Position numbers and translations under genes: made by a program. Positions 27,487 to 35,082 of a stretch of 64,000 nt of DNA are shown in pieces; position 1 is the first letter of the stretch; each line of letters opens with the position of its first letter. The stretch is from positions 2,976,001 to 3,040,000 of the forward strand of contig NZ_CP011663.1 of the NCBI RefSeq assembly GCF_001020205.1, read 5' to 3'. The DNA comes from Clostridium sporogenes (GTDB lineage Bacteria; Bacillota; Clostridia; Clostridiales; Clostridiaceae). The notes below the pieces were generated by a model. That model was not told the DNA's origin, did not search any database, and worked only from the letters and a program-made list of their open reading frames with translations.

Positions 27487-27589
27487 AAAATACTCCCCCT
27501 TAAAATATTATAATTTTATTAATATCTGGATTTAATCCAATTTCATTTTTATAGGAATCAGTTTTCCCAGAAAATTCATTCCCTGTTTG

Positions 27590-27626
27590 TTTTATAATTA
27601 TACATATAAAATAATAAATATTCAAT
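27590..27626 (-). promoter_or_regulatory. argGH promoter overlapped by ARG-box-like sites
   Basis: The minus strand carries TTGAAT (27620-27625), a 17-base spacer and TATAAT (27597-27602), an excellent sigma-A promoter. The -10 lies in ATGTATAATTATAAAA and the -35 in ATTGAATATTTATTA. Both resemble the ArgR/AhrC ARG box (TGAATAATTATTCA-like). A repressor bound to both would cover the promoter. The leader to argG is about 100 bases. Confidence 0.75.
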
Positions 27627-27673
27627 ACCTTTTTGAAAGTTTTTGTTACTTTTTTATTTTTTGTAGAAAATAA

Positions 27674-27699
27674 GCCATTTATCACAAGGGATAAATGGC
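27674..27699 (-). terminator. Hairpin terminator upstream of argG promoter
   Basis: A perfect 10-bp stem GCCATTTATC / GATAAATGGC with a 6-base loop is followed on the minus strand by TTATTTTCT. It lies upstream of the argG -35. It therefore acts as a second block to read-through from the paralogue pair rather than as an arg attenuator. Confidence 0.7.
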
Positions 27700-27742
27700 A
27701 AATATAGTAATATCAATTTCGCTTTATTTATAATTATGCACA

Positions 27743-27781
27743 AAATAAGCCCTGTTACACAAATTGTAACAGAGCTTATTT
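27743..27781 (-). terminator. Terminator overlapping the stop of the second paralogue
   Basis: The stem AAATAAGC-TGTTAC / GTAACA-GCTTATTT (27743-27758 with 27766-27781) has a small internal loop and is followed on the minus strand by TTTTG. It overlaps the stop codon of the 27780 gene, as compact clostridial terminators often do. Confidence 0.8.
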
Positions 27782-28118
27782 ACCAAACTATTCTTTCAAA
27801 GTTTTCCATAACTATATATGTTTCATATATTTCTCTAGCTTCCTCTTCTTTTATCTTATTACTCACATATTTTCTATATAATATATATAGCTTACTGCTT
27901 AAATCCGGGTTAGTATTTTTTGTTTCTTTCATCTTATCATATATAAGTTCTTTTAAAGAAGGCTCTATTTTAGATGCTATTTCTTCATTAGCTACATAGA
28001 TTATACCTTCTACTCTTTTTTTTAATTCTTTGTCCGTGCAAAGTATTTTTATTTCATTTAAACTAGATAAAATCTTTTTTACAGACTCTTTACTGATTTC
28101 TAAACATTTGTCTTCCAT
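27780..28118 (-). CDS. Unknown small protein, tandem paralogue 2
   Basis: This is a helical protein of about 112 residues and unknown function. Its C-terminal half matches its upstream neighbour: KxTNPDLSSKLYILYRK, KIKEEEAREIY and a YI motif. It has no signal peptide or membrane segment. The ATG at 28118 is favoured because AAAGGTGG lies eight bases upstream; the longer GTG frame begins within that ribosome site. A terminator overlaps its stop, making it the last gene of a two-gene operon. One cysteine pair (Cys near 5 and 27) is not shared with the paralogue. Confidence 0.8.
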   Translation of the reverse strand: MEDKCLEISKESVKKILSSLNEIKILCTDKELKKRVEGIIYVANEEIASKIEPSLKELIYDKMKETKNTNPDLSSKLYILYRKYVSNKIKEEEAREIYETYIVMENFERIVW

Positions 28119-28140
28119 TAAAGATACCACCTTTATATTA

Positions 28141-28485
28141 TTAATATATTAATTTATCATAAGCTTGACTTTTAATATATACATCATATAAAATTCTTGC
28201 ATCTTCCTCAGTTATTTTTCCATCAGAAAGCTTTCTATATAGTATATATAATTTAGAATTTAATTCTGGATTATCAAGTCTTACTTCCTTCATTTTCTTA
28301 TAGATTGTATCTTCAAAGGGTTCATCATTTTTATACTTCACTATATTTTCCATATATTTTATAAGTAAATCTATCTTTTGTTGAAGCAATCTTTCTGAGC
28401 TAAGGGTTTGAATATCTTTTAGTTCTGAAAGCATTTTTCTTATTAATGTTTCTTCCACCATTATATTATTGCTATTGTTCTTCAC
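28141..28485 (-). CDS. Unknown small protein, tandem paralogue 1
   Basis: This 114-residue cytosolic helical protein is paralogous to the next gene (27780). The shared core is NPELNSKLYILYRKLSDGKITEEDARILYDVYI. The start is GTG with AGGTGG about nine bases upstream. The first residues are Asn-rich. I do not recognise the family. The paired arrangement suggests a heterodimer or recent duplication. It lies between cardiolipin synthase and argGH with no obvious pathway link. Confidence 0.8.
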   Translation of the reverse strand: MKNNSNNIMVEETLIRKMLSELKDIQTLSSERLLQQKIDLLIKYMENIVKYKNDEPFEDTIYKKMKEVRLDNPELNSKLYILYRKLSDGKITEEDARILYDVYIKSQAYDKLIY

Positions 28486-28663
28486 CTATCACACCACCTA
28501 ATAAGCCATTAATATAATTATATCACTTAAAAACTTATATTCTTTAATAATTAACAATTTGTTTAATAATATTTAATACATTATTTAAATCATAAAATGT
28601 TTTACATTATATTAATATCGTAATATAAAATTTACTCTTTAGTGTCAATTCCGTTTAAGCACT

Positions 28664-30094
28664 CTATAGCAATGCAGAAAAAATTCTAGCAATACCTTCT
28701 AACATTCTGCCCCTTAAAGATCTATTTTTAAAATCCTCTTTATAAATTCTTCTGCTACGATTTAAATCTTCAAAAAAAATGTTTTCTAAATTTTCTGTGG
28801 TTTCCTCATCATATATAACTGCATTTATTTCATAGTTTAATTCAAAGCTTCTTATATCCATATTAGCGGTACCTACAGTACAGATTTCACTATCTACCAT
28901 AATAGTTTTGGCATGAATAAAGGATTTTTCATTATAAAAATAAATTTTAACTCCATATTTTATAAGTTCTTCTAAATAAGTTCTAGAGGCATAATATACT
29001 ATTAAATGATCATATCTACCAGGAAATAATATTCTTACATCTACTCCACTTAAAGATGCTACTTTTATAGCATTCATTATGCTATCATTAGGTACAAAAT
29101 ATGGTGTGGTAATATATATATGATCCTTAGCTAAAGTTATCATCTTAAATACTGTTTGCATTATAGATTGAAACTGAGAATCTGGTCCACTTTTTACAAG
29201 TTGCATAACTTTTCCACCATACTCATGCATTTTAGGGAAATAGACCTTAAAATTGTCACCATAAGTAAACATCTCATCATTTACAGCCTTTATAGTAGCA
29301 AAGTCATCCATAAACACTGCCTGAAGTCCCATAACAAAATCACCCTTTACCATAAGATGAGTATCTCTCCAATAGCCTAATTTACCTTTCCCTAAATATT
29401 CATCTCCTATATTTATGCCCCCTACAAATCCAGTCTTACCATCTATAACTACTATTTTTCTATGATTTCTGTAATTTATTTGAGTATTTATATGCCTTAA
29501 AAGAGGAGCTAAAAAATAGGAATATTGCACTACATCTATACCATTATCTTTAAGATTTTTTATGTAAGATCTTTTTATACCTATAGATCCTACTCTATCC
29601 ATTATAAACCTTATTTCTACGCCTTCCCTTGCTTTTTTTATAAGTATCTCTTTTATTTCAGTACCTATATTATCGCTTTTTACTATATAGTATTCTAAAT
29701 GTATATGATGTTTAGCTTTTAAAAGCTCTTTTTTTAGATATTCAAATTTTTCATTACCATCTTTAAATATCTTTATACTATTATCTCTGAATAAAGGAGA
29801 TTCGCTATTTTTCGACAGTAGTTCTATCAAAGAATGATATTCCTGATTTTTTACTTTTCCCATAGCTTCAAGTACTAGTTGCTCTATTTCTATATTAGTA
29901 GTATCATGTAATTTATGCTTTTTCCAATTTCGACCTAAAAAAATATATAAAAATAATCCTAAAGGAGGAAATATAAAAAATATAAGTAGCCATGCTATAG
30001 TCTTTTCTGGCTTCTTTCTCTCTATTACTATTAATATTATAGATATAATTATATTTATAATAAAAAATAAAGAGAATATGTTTTTAAAGGACAC
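28664..30094 (-). CDS. cls: Cardiolipin synthase (phospholipase D family)
   Basis: This 476-residue membrane enzyme condenses two phosphatidylglycerols to cardiolipin. Two N-terminal membrane helices (about 6-24 and 33-53) are followed by two PLD domains with intact HKD motifs: HRKIVVID near residue 213 and HAKTIMVD near residue 394. This is the usual size for bacterial ClsA. The start is GTG after AAGGGGGG. It is transcribed alone on the minus strand, divergent from the FUSC gene at 30422. Confidence 0.95.
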   Translation of the reverse strand: MSFKNIFSLFFIINIIISIILIVIERKKPEKTIAWLLIFFIFPPLGLFLYIFLGRNWKKHKLHDTTNIEIEQLVLEAMGKVKNQEYHSLIELLSKNSESPLFRDNSIKIFKDGNEKFEYLKKELLKAKHHIHLEYYIVKSDNIGTEIKEILIKKAREGVEIRFIMDRVGSIGIKRSYIKNLKDNGIDVVQYSYFLAPLLRHINTQINYRNHRKIVVIDGKTGFVGGINIGDEYLGKGKLGYWRDTHLMVKGDFVMGLQAVFMDDFATIKAVNDEMFTYGDNFKVYFPKMHEYGGKVMQLVKSGPDSQFQSIMQTVFKMITLAKDHIYITTPYFVPNDSIMNAIKVASLSGVDVRILFPGRYDHLIVYYASRTYLEELIKYGVKIYFYNEKSFIHAKTIMVDSEICTVGTANMDIRSFELNYEINAVIYDEETTENLENIFFEDLNRSRRIYKEDFKNRSLRGRMLEGIARIFSALL

Positions 30095-30421
30095 TAAAAT
30101 CCCCCCTTTAAATTGTATTTACACAAAGCTTTTCATATAATAGATATATTATACTATAATAAAATTAAAATTACTATGAGTTAAATAAACACATATTGAC
30201 ATAGATATACTTTATCTATTAATAAACATTATTTTCATATTGAGTAATTTTTCTTCTTTTTGTATAATTATTTTAAAGAAGAATACTTTATATATTAAAT
30301 GCTTTAATTTATACAACAATATTTACTAAAATACTCTGATTTTAGAAAATTATCTTTATTCATATATAATTTTTTCAAAAGATAAAGTAAAATTTATAAA
30401 TTATACAAAGTGAGGTAAACT
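30095..30421 (+). promoter_or_regulatory. Divergent promoter region cls / FUSC-type gene
   Basis: No gene is visible in these 327 bases. A strong plus-strand sigma-A promoter reads TTGAGT (30240-30245), 17 bases, TATAAT (30263-30268), giving a leader of about 145 bases for the 30422 gene. A second plus-strand candidate is TTGACA (30196-30201), 17 bases, TTAATA (30219-30224). The cls promoter must lie on the other strand near 30110-30170, where AT-rich sequence prevents a clear choice. Confidence 0.6.
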
Positions 30422-31309
30422 ATGAAATCCATAGGTATGCGTAACATTAAAACCGCCCTAGCAGTTACTATTTCCATATTAATATCCGAATTTTTTAAAC
30501 TAGATTCCCCTTTTTATGCAGCCATTGCCGCAGTTATTTCTATGCAGAATTCCGTTACAGGTTCCTATAAAGCTGGTAAAAACAGAATGCTAGGTACTGT
30601 AACTGGTGCACTTATTGGACTCACTTTTTCTAGTATTTCACCAAATAACCCTTTTTTATGTGGACTGGGAATTATAATTGTAATTTATATATGTAATTTA
30701 TTAAAATGGGATAAGTCTGTAAGTATCGCTTGTATAGTTTTTATAGGCATAATGATAAATCTTACAAATAAAACCCCTTTGTATTATAGCATCCACAGAA
30801 CTTTAGATACTTTTATAGGTATAATAGTATCAGTACTTATAAATATGTTCATAAAGCCACCAGTTTATGAAAAGCAAATAATCGTTGGATGTAAAACTAT
30901 AGTAAAACATTTTTCAAAAATACCTACAGAAAAAATCTATTTTCATCATAAAGTAGATATAAAAAAGCTTAAAAATCAAATAAGTAATTTAGAAAATAAT
31001 TTTAATGCTTATAAAAAAGAAATATTAAAGACTAAAAATTTAGATGAAAATTATATATCTGTTTTAATAAAAATCTTTAATCAAACCTATACACATTTAT
31101 CCTTCATTGATACTATAAATAATAAATGTGAATTAAATAATAAAAATTATGAAAGATTTAAAAATCTATATCATTTACCAGAAGAACCTCATAAGTATGA
31201 TGAAAATGATTTAAATGTTGTATATAACTATCATGTGTCTAAGATAATATACAATTTGGAAAGTTTAAAAAAGGAATACAAAGAAAGTAAGTTAAAACTA
31301 AGTAAATAG
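30422..31309 (+). CDS. FUSC/aromatic acid exporter-like membrane protein (COG4129)
   Basis: This 295-residue protein has five or six N-terminal membrane segments (about 8-150) with the family block FYAAIAAVISMQNSVTGSYKAGKNRMLGTVTGALIGL. A cytoplasmic, Lys-rich helical C-terminal domain follows (about 165-295). Related YgaE/ArAE-type proteins are proposed to export aromatic acids, but substrates are unproven. It is one of only two plus-strand genes in the window, with its own sigma-A promoter and a GTGAGG ribosome site. Confidence 0.85.
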   Translation: MKSIGMRNIKTALAVTISILISEFFKLDSPFYAAIAAVISMQNSVTGSYKAGKNRMLGTVTGALIGLTFSSISPNNPFLCGLGIIIVIYICNLLKWDKSVSIACIVFIGIMINLTNKTPLYYSIHRTLDTFIGIIVSVLINMFIKPPVYEKQIIVGCKTIVKHFSKIPTEKIYFHHKVDIKKLKNQISNLENNFNAYKKEILKTKNLDENYISVLIKIFNQTYTHLSFIDTINNKCELNNKNYERFKNLYHLPEEPHKYDENDLNVVYNYHVSKIIYNLESLKKEYKESKLKLSK

Positions 31310-31333
31310 TATATAGTTTTATTCTATAAATAG

Positions 31334-31482
31334 CTAAAATAATGGAAAGCACTAAGTTTTATGAGGAAAATATAAACTAATGTCGCTAATACCACGTGCT
31401 ACAGTAAGCGGCTAAGGACACGTCCTGTTTCCCTTACTCTCATATTTCCTCATAAAACAAGTGCTTTTTGCCATTATTTTAG
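31334..31482. ncRNA. Structured intergenic element B
   Basis: A very long imperfect stem closes this 149-base element: CTAAAATAATGG/CCATTATTTTAG, AGCAC/GTGCT and GTTTTATGAGGAAA/TTTCCTCATAAAAC, about 31 bp. The 75-base interior is unusually GC-rich for this genome and contains GGACACGTCC inside a GTAAG...CTTAC hairpin. Such an architecture suits a structured RNA or a small non-autonomous mobile element. I cannot assign a known family. Confidence 0.5.
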
Positions 31483-31633
31483 ATACTTATTTTCATAAAA
31501 TCTATACTTTATTTATCAAATATTTACTTGCTTTTAAAATCTATTTCAATAGATTTTAAAGTTGTTATATTTAACTCTTTACTCTTTTATCTGTCTTTTC
31601 TCTCTGTACTTTGTACTCTATTATCTGTACTCT

Positions 31634-31658
31634 GCAGAAGTTGCCTCGCAACTTCTGC
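31634..31658 (-). terminator. GC-rich hairpin after the Cys-rich mini-gene
   Basis: A perfect stem GCAGAAGTTGC / GCAACTTCTGC with the 3-base loop CTC begins directly after the stop codon at 31659. No T run follows on the minus strand, so termination would be atypical. A REP-like or mRNA-stabilising hairpin is an alternative. Confidence 0.5.
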
Positions 31659-31844
31659 CTAGGTTTGATCTAAACTCGTTAACACTTTATCGTAAAGGTT
31701 CTTTATACAGACTCCATTTTCTAAGTTTTTGCAGTTTGTGCAACTTTTACTGTTTTCCGCACCTATTACAGATACAAAACCTGTATCTATACTATCGTAT
31801 CCATCACATACGTTTGCTACATGCATCATTTGTAGTTCATTCAT
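31659..31844 (-). CDS. Small Cys-rich protein of unknown function
   Basis: This 61-residue protein has a CTNCKNLENGVC cluster (CxxCx6C) near residues 35-46 plus one earlier cysteine in the VCDGYDS segment. It could bind a metal or an Fe-S cluster. Despite its size it is credible: AGGAGG lies nine bases before the ATG and a strong hairpin follows the stop. No membrane segment or signal peptide is present. It is monocistronic. Confidence 0.75.
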   Translation of the reverse strand: MNELQMMHVANVCDGYDSIDTGFVSVIGAENSKSCTNCKNLENGVCIKNLYDKVLTSLDQT

Positions 31845-32290
31845 TTATATTTTCCTCCTATAATGTAGTTGTATTATTACATAAGAAATACTTTTATTTT
31901 CTAAGGAATATTGATGATTGAATCTTTAATATCTTATTCTTTTTATTGATAATCCTACTAGATATCTAATTTTTTATATGAGAATATCTAATAAGATTTT
32001 AATAATTTTATTTTTCCCTTTGTTTAAATTACTATACGCTTCAATAACTTTATTCATTTATATATTCTTTAATAACTTATAATAAGAACTTCACCATCAA
32101 GAACATAAATGATTTAAACTCACTTTTTATATTAACAAGAGTTGTTCTTTTTTATATACTCATAACTAAAGCTATTTTGAACATATCTACATAGTAAGTT
32201 TTTTCCTTAATACAATAAAAAGAGCCATCATTTTTGACGCTCCTTTTTATATCACATTATTTTTCTTTTCTTAAAAGCTTAATATAAGAT
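31845..32290. other. AT-rich gap with one terminator
   Basis: I see no gene in these 446 bases. Apart from the terminator at 32217-32248 and loose inverted ATATCT/AGATAT words around 31960-31995, nothing stands out. The promoter of the 31844 mini-gene should be within 31860-31950 but is not distinct. Confidence 0.5.
32217..32248 (-). terminator. Terminator of the VanZ/SGNH operon
   Basis: On the minus strand AAAAAGGAGCGTCA pairs with TGATGGCTCTTTTT through a small asymmetric internal loop. It ends in a T run and lies about 40 bases after the stop of the SGNH-like gene. Confidence 0.75.
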
Positions 32291-33118
32291 TTATTTTGTT
32301 TTGTATAAAACTTGTTTTTCTTCATATTTTATTACCTTTTGACTTTTTATATTCTTCTCTAAAGATTTTATTATTTCTTTTGTATATAAATTATATCCTT
32401 TTTTATTTGGCAATATTCCATCTGTAGTTAATGTAATATAATTCTCATTAGAATTTTTAAAAGCCTTTCTCATATCTACTATATTTAAGTTGTAATGATT
32501 AGCTATTTTTATTATTGCCTCTGGATAATTTTTATCTAACCTTATAGAACTTTGTACTATTAAATACAAATCACTTTTAGGATTATTTTTTATTATTTCT
32601 CTTATTAACTCTTCGTATTTTGATGCTAACTTTTCTGTAGGTTCATAACCTATATTATATTCTCCTAGAGTTATAAATATTAAATCATAAGTTTTAGTTT
32701 CCACTTTTTTATAATTATCTAAAGCTTCATCTATTTTACTTTTTTCTTTCCAAATAACTTTTGTATCTACTTTTATTTTATATGTATCTTCTATATATTT
32801 TTTTATATTTCTATGCCATTTATCCTTTTCCTCCACAGACATACTATTTGCCATATCATCACCAATACTTAGCATAGTTATTTCTTTTTTCTTATTTATC
32901 TTTTCATATAAAGATAAATTTTCTTGTTCTTTATTATCTTTATTTGTCTCTTTGTCATCTTTTTTAAAAGATTCTTTATTTTTATTTATAGTTTGTACAA
33001 ATTTATTTACCTTTTTACTGGCATAGTTTTTCTTATCTCTCATGGTTCCAACAACTATTAAGGCTATAAATATTATTATTAAAAAAAATATGGTTATATT
33101 ATACTTACGGTCTTTCAT
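32291..33118 (-). CDS. Membrane-anchored SGNH-fold protein lacking catalytic residues
   Basis: This 275-residue protein has an N-terminal membrane anchor (about 8-26), a Lys/Asn/Glu-rich linker (about 35-72) and an extracellular SGNH/GDSL-hydrolase-like domain (about 78-260). Block I reads SIGDDMANS, with Asp where the nucleophilic Ser of GDS is expected. Block III reads TLGEYNIGY in place of GxND. Block V reads DGILPNKKGY, where Leu replaces the catalytic His of DGxHP. The fold is recognisable, but the Ser-His pair is gone, so it is probably a non-enzymatic binding protein. It lies 49 bases after a VanZ-like gene and shares its transcript. Confidence 0.8.
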   Translation of the reverse strand: MKDRKYNITIFFLIIIFIALIVVGTMRDKKNYASKKVNKFVQTINKNKESFKKDDKETNKDNKEQENLSLYEKINKKKEITMLSIGDDMANSMSVEEKDKWHRNIKKYIEDTYKIKVDTKVIWKEKSKIDEALDNYKKVETKTYDLIFITLGEYNIGYEPTEKLASKYEELIREIIKNNPKSDLYLIVQSSIRLDKNYPEAIIKIANHYNLNIVDMRKAFKNSNENYITLTTDGILPNKKGYNLYTKEIIKSLEKNIKSQKVIKYEEKQVLYKTK

Positions 33119-33167
33119 TATGTTAGCCCCCTAATAAACAGTATCTTAAAATAATTTATATACTATT

Positions 33168-33617
33168 TTATTCCTTTTTCTTATGTTTTTTTATAAATTT
33201 AAATATATAGATTAAAAGCAGTCCCATAAATACACCTATAGAATCTATAAGTACATCTCTTATCTTTCCTTCTCTTCCTAGAATAAATAATTGATGAAAT
33301 TCATCAGTACAGGCATATAAAATAGTTATAATAGATGCTTTTATTTTAGGATTTTTATAAAAAGTTTTTTTAAAAGCCAAATATAAAAGCATAAACAGTA
33401 TAAAATATTCTGTTATGTGAGCTGCTTTTCTTATTAAAAAATTCAAAAAATTGTAGTCTATATGTTTAAACAAAGTTATTTTTCCTTTTCTTAGCACATC
33501 TGCTATAAAAAAATTGTTTTTATTTGATGATTCTGCTTGTTGATTTGAAAAAATAAAGATAATCACCATCCAAATAAAAGAAGGTATAAAATATATTAGT
33601 TTCTTAGATTTATTCAT
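33168..33617 (-). CDS. VanZ-like membrane protein
   Basis: This 149-residue protein has four membrane helices and the VanZ-family motifs: PSFIWMVIIFIFSNQ, RKAAHITEYFILF, and CTDEFHQLFILGREGKIRDVLIDSIG. VanZ of the vancomycin cluster gives low-level teicoplanin resistance, but most chromosomal relatives have no known role. It is the first gene of a two-gene operon with the SGNH-like protein. An insertion sequence ends only 25 bases upstream of its ATG, keeping the AGGAG ribosome site but separating it from its former promoter. Confidence 0.88.
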   Translation of the reverse strand: MNKSKKLIYFIPSFIWMVIIFIFSNQQAESSNKNNFFIADVLRKGKITLFKHIDYNFLNFLIRKAAHITEYFILFMLLYLAFKKTFYKNPKIKASIITILYACTDEFHQLFILGREGKIRDVLIDSIGVFMGLLLIYIFKFIKKHKKKE

Positions 33618-33634
33618 AATAAAATCTCCTGTAA

Positions 33635-33642
33635 AATAATTC
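33635..33642. repeat. Target-site duplication, left copy
   Basis: AATAATTC directly abuts the left end of the insertion sequence and recurs at its right end (34942-34949). The 8-bp length fits the IS6 group and several other DDE families. Confidence 0.8.
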
Positions 33643-33663
33643 AGTTCTGTTAAGTTATATGAA

Positions 33664-33744
33664 CATTGATTTCTCTCAACTTATTGAAATATAATAGTTT
33701 CACCACAAAATCATTACCTCCCAGAAAGGAAAGAGAAATCAATG
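33664..33744 (+). promoter_or_regulatory. Transposase promoter and start-codon-sequestering hairpin
   Basis: CATTGATTTCTCT (33664-33676) is the exact reverse complement of AGAGAAATCAATG (33732-33744), whose last three bases are the transposase ATG. Between them lies a promoter, TTGATT (33666-33671), 18 bases, TATAAT (33690-33695). Transcripts from this promoter start after the left arm and leave the ATG free. Read-through transcripts from outside would contain both arms and mask the start codon. This is a recognised IS strategy against activation by external transcription; here it is inferred. Confidence 0.7.
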
Positions 33745-34770
33745 AACAAAGCTAATAAAAAAATTACATGTCCTAGATGTCACAGTCACAAACTTTATAA
33801 GTTTGGAAAAGACAAACAAGGCAATCAAAAATATCAGTGCAAAGAGTGCAGAAGACAATTCGCGCCTACGGCGGAAAAGCGTCAGCTTATCGGTTATCCT
33901 CGTTGTCCTTTATGTGGCAAAGGAACTTTTATTCATCACAATTACTCAAATTACATTAATTATCGTTGTAACAATAAAAGGTGTAATCATAGTTTCTTTA
34001 TAGCAAAGCCTACGGCCATACTACCTTCAAGTAATACCAAAATAGATGGCAAATTAGATTTTAAGGGTATGAGGTTCCCAATCCATATTATTTTAATGGC
34101 ATTAGACCTTTATTTCCTCAATGAAAGTTCTACAAGAAGGATTTCTCAGTATTTATTTAGATTGTTTAATGTAAAAGTATCTCATGTAACTATTGCAAAT
34201 TGGACTAAAAAGTTTGCTGCATACTTTAAATTAAAATCCGATAGGTTGCTAAAAGATGTTGTTCTATCGGATTCTGACGAATGGCACGCAGATGAAACTG
34301 TTGTATTTATAAATGGGAAACGTCATTATCTATGGCTTGTTATTGACTCTGAAAGTAGACTAATTATTTCTTATCATTTATCACCATATAGAGATGCAAA
34401 ACAAGCTTTTAGTCTATTTAATGATGCTAAGAAATTTGGTTCTCCCAGAGCTATAGTTACTGACAGGCTTCCCTCTTATAATGTACCAATAAAATCAACA
34501 TTTGAAGATACTGTGCACATAAAAGTTCAATCATTTAGAGATGATATCTCTAATAATATTATTGAATCCTTTAATAAAACATTTAAATCCTGGTATAAAG
34601 GCTTAAGAGGTTTTAACTCCTTTGATAGTGCTAACAAACTAATATCTATGTTTATATTTCATTATAACTTTCTACGTCCACACTACTCACTACGTGATTT
34701 ATCACCTGCTGAAGTAATAGGAGTTACTTATTCAACTAAAGCCAAAAATAATTGGTTATTAGCTGCCTAA
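33742..34770 (+). CDS. IS6/IS240-like DDE transposase with zinc ribbons
   Basis: This 342-residue transposase has two N-terminal Cys4 zinc-ribbon motifs (CPRCHSH...CKEC, about 10-37; CPLCGKG...CNNKRC, about 55-82). A helix-turn-helix region follows (about 120-155), then a DDE core. The first acidic residue is Asp in HADETVVFINGKRHYLWLVID, the second is in VTDRLPSYN, and the Glu is in NNIIESFNKTFKSWYKGLRGF. The core matches the IS240/IS6-type DDE domain, but the protein is longer than classical IS6 enzymes because of the zinc ribbons. The frame is intact. The ribosome site AAAGGA is 11 bases from the ATG. Confidence 0.9.
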   Translation: MNKANKKITCPRCHSHKLYKFGKDKQGNQKYQCKECRRQFAPTAEKRQLIGYPRCPLCGKGTFIHHNYSNYINYRCNNKRCNHSFFIAKPTAILPSSNTKIDGKLDFKGMRFPIHIILMALDLYFLNESSTRRISQYLFRLFNVKVSHVTIANWTKKFAAYFKLKSDRLLKDVVLSDSDEWHADETVVFINGKRHYLWLVIDSESRLIISYHLSPYRDAKQAFSLFNDAKKFGSPRAIVTDRLPSYNVPIKSTFEDTVHIKVQSFRDDISNNIIESFNKTFKSWYKGLRGFNSFDSANKLISMFIFHYNFLRPHYSLRDLSPAEVIGVTYSTKAKNNWLLAA

Positions 34771-34941
34771 CGGCATGCGCTATCGCTTTATATGAGTCTA
34801 TTTATTTTTAAAACCACATTATGGATAGGCTTTTTTGTTATACCTTAAAATATGAATTTGCTATCTTTTAATCTTTAAAACAAACATAACAATAATTGTA
34901 TGATTTCTAAAGCTATTTTTTCATAATTACTTAACATAACC

Positions 34942-34949
34942 AATAATTC
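34942..34949. repeat. Target-site duplication, right copy
   Basis: This exact copy of AATAATTC abuts the right end of the insertion sequence. Its last bases overlap the TTCTG that begins the adjacent MITE-like element. Confidence 0.8.
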
Positions 34950-35082
34950 TGTTAAGTTATATACATATTATTATATATGCAAAAATATTTACCTATATTA
35001 GCTAATTAATTTATTTATTACTTTTTAATTATATCTAATTTAAAATTAATTGTCCAAGTATTCTTATATGCTTAACAGAAAT
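34946..35082. mobile_element. MITE-like element with IS-related ends
   Basis: About 137 bp are bounded by inverted TTCTGTTAAG / CTTAACAGAA. The left end, TTCTGTTAAGTTATAT (34947-34962), is identical over 16 bases to the left end of the neighbouring IS (33645-33660). The interior is AT-rich with no frame. It looks like a non-autonomous derivative mobilised by the same transposase family, with the full IS inserted at its tip. Confidence 0.65.

Larger units (their letters stand above)
31310..31658. other. Hairpin-rich gap between convergent genes
   Basis: No gene is visible in these 349 bases between the FUSC gene and the Cys-rich mini-gene, which converge. The gap contains structured element B (31334-31482), a 13-bp hairpin at 31533-31560 around CAATAGATTTTAAAG, and a perfect GC-rich 11-bp hairpin at 31634-31658. 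A pyrimidine-rich stretch with repeated TATCTGT/TCTGTACT words lies between them. Confidence 0.6.
33643..34941 (+). mobile_element. 1.3-kb insertion sequence, DDE transposase
   Basis: The element spans 1299 bases with imperfect terminal inverted repeats of about 20 bp (left AGTTCTGTTAAGTTATATGA; right, reversed, GGTTATGTTAAGTAATTATG). It carries one transposase gene and is bounded by the 8-bp duplication AATAATTC, so it moved as a unit. The conserved end core is TGTTAAGT. Both ends and the transposase look intact, so it may still be active. Confidence 0.85.

Noticed and set aside
27500..27685. Minus-strand frame of 61 codons upstream of argG
   Set aside because: It covers the argG promoter and the upstream hairpin, and has no ribosome site or family pattern.
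27743..27781. T-box or leader for argG
   Set aside because: It overlaps the stop of the upstream gene and lies before the argG promoter; it is a terminator.
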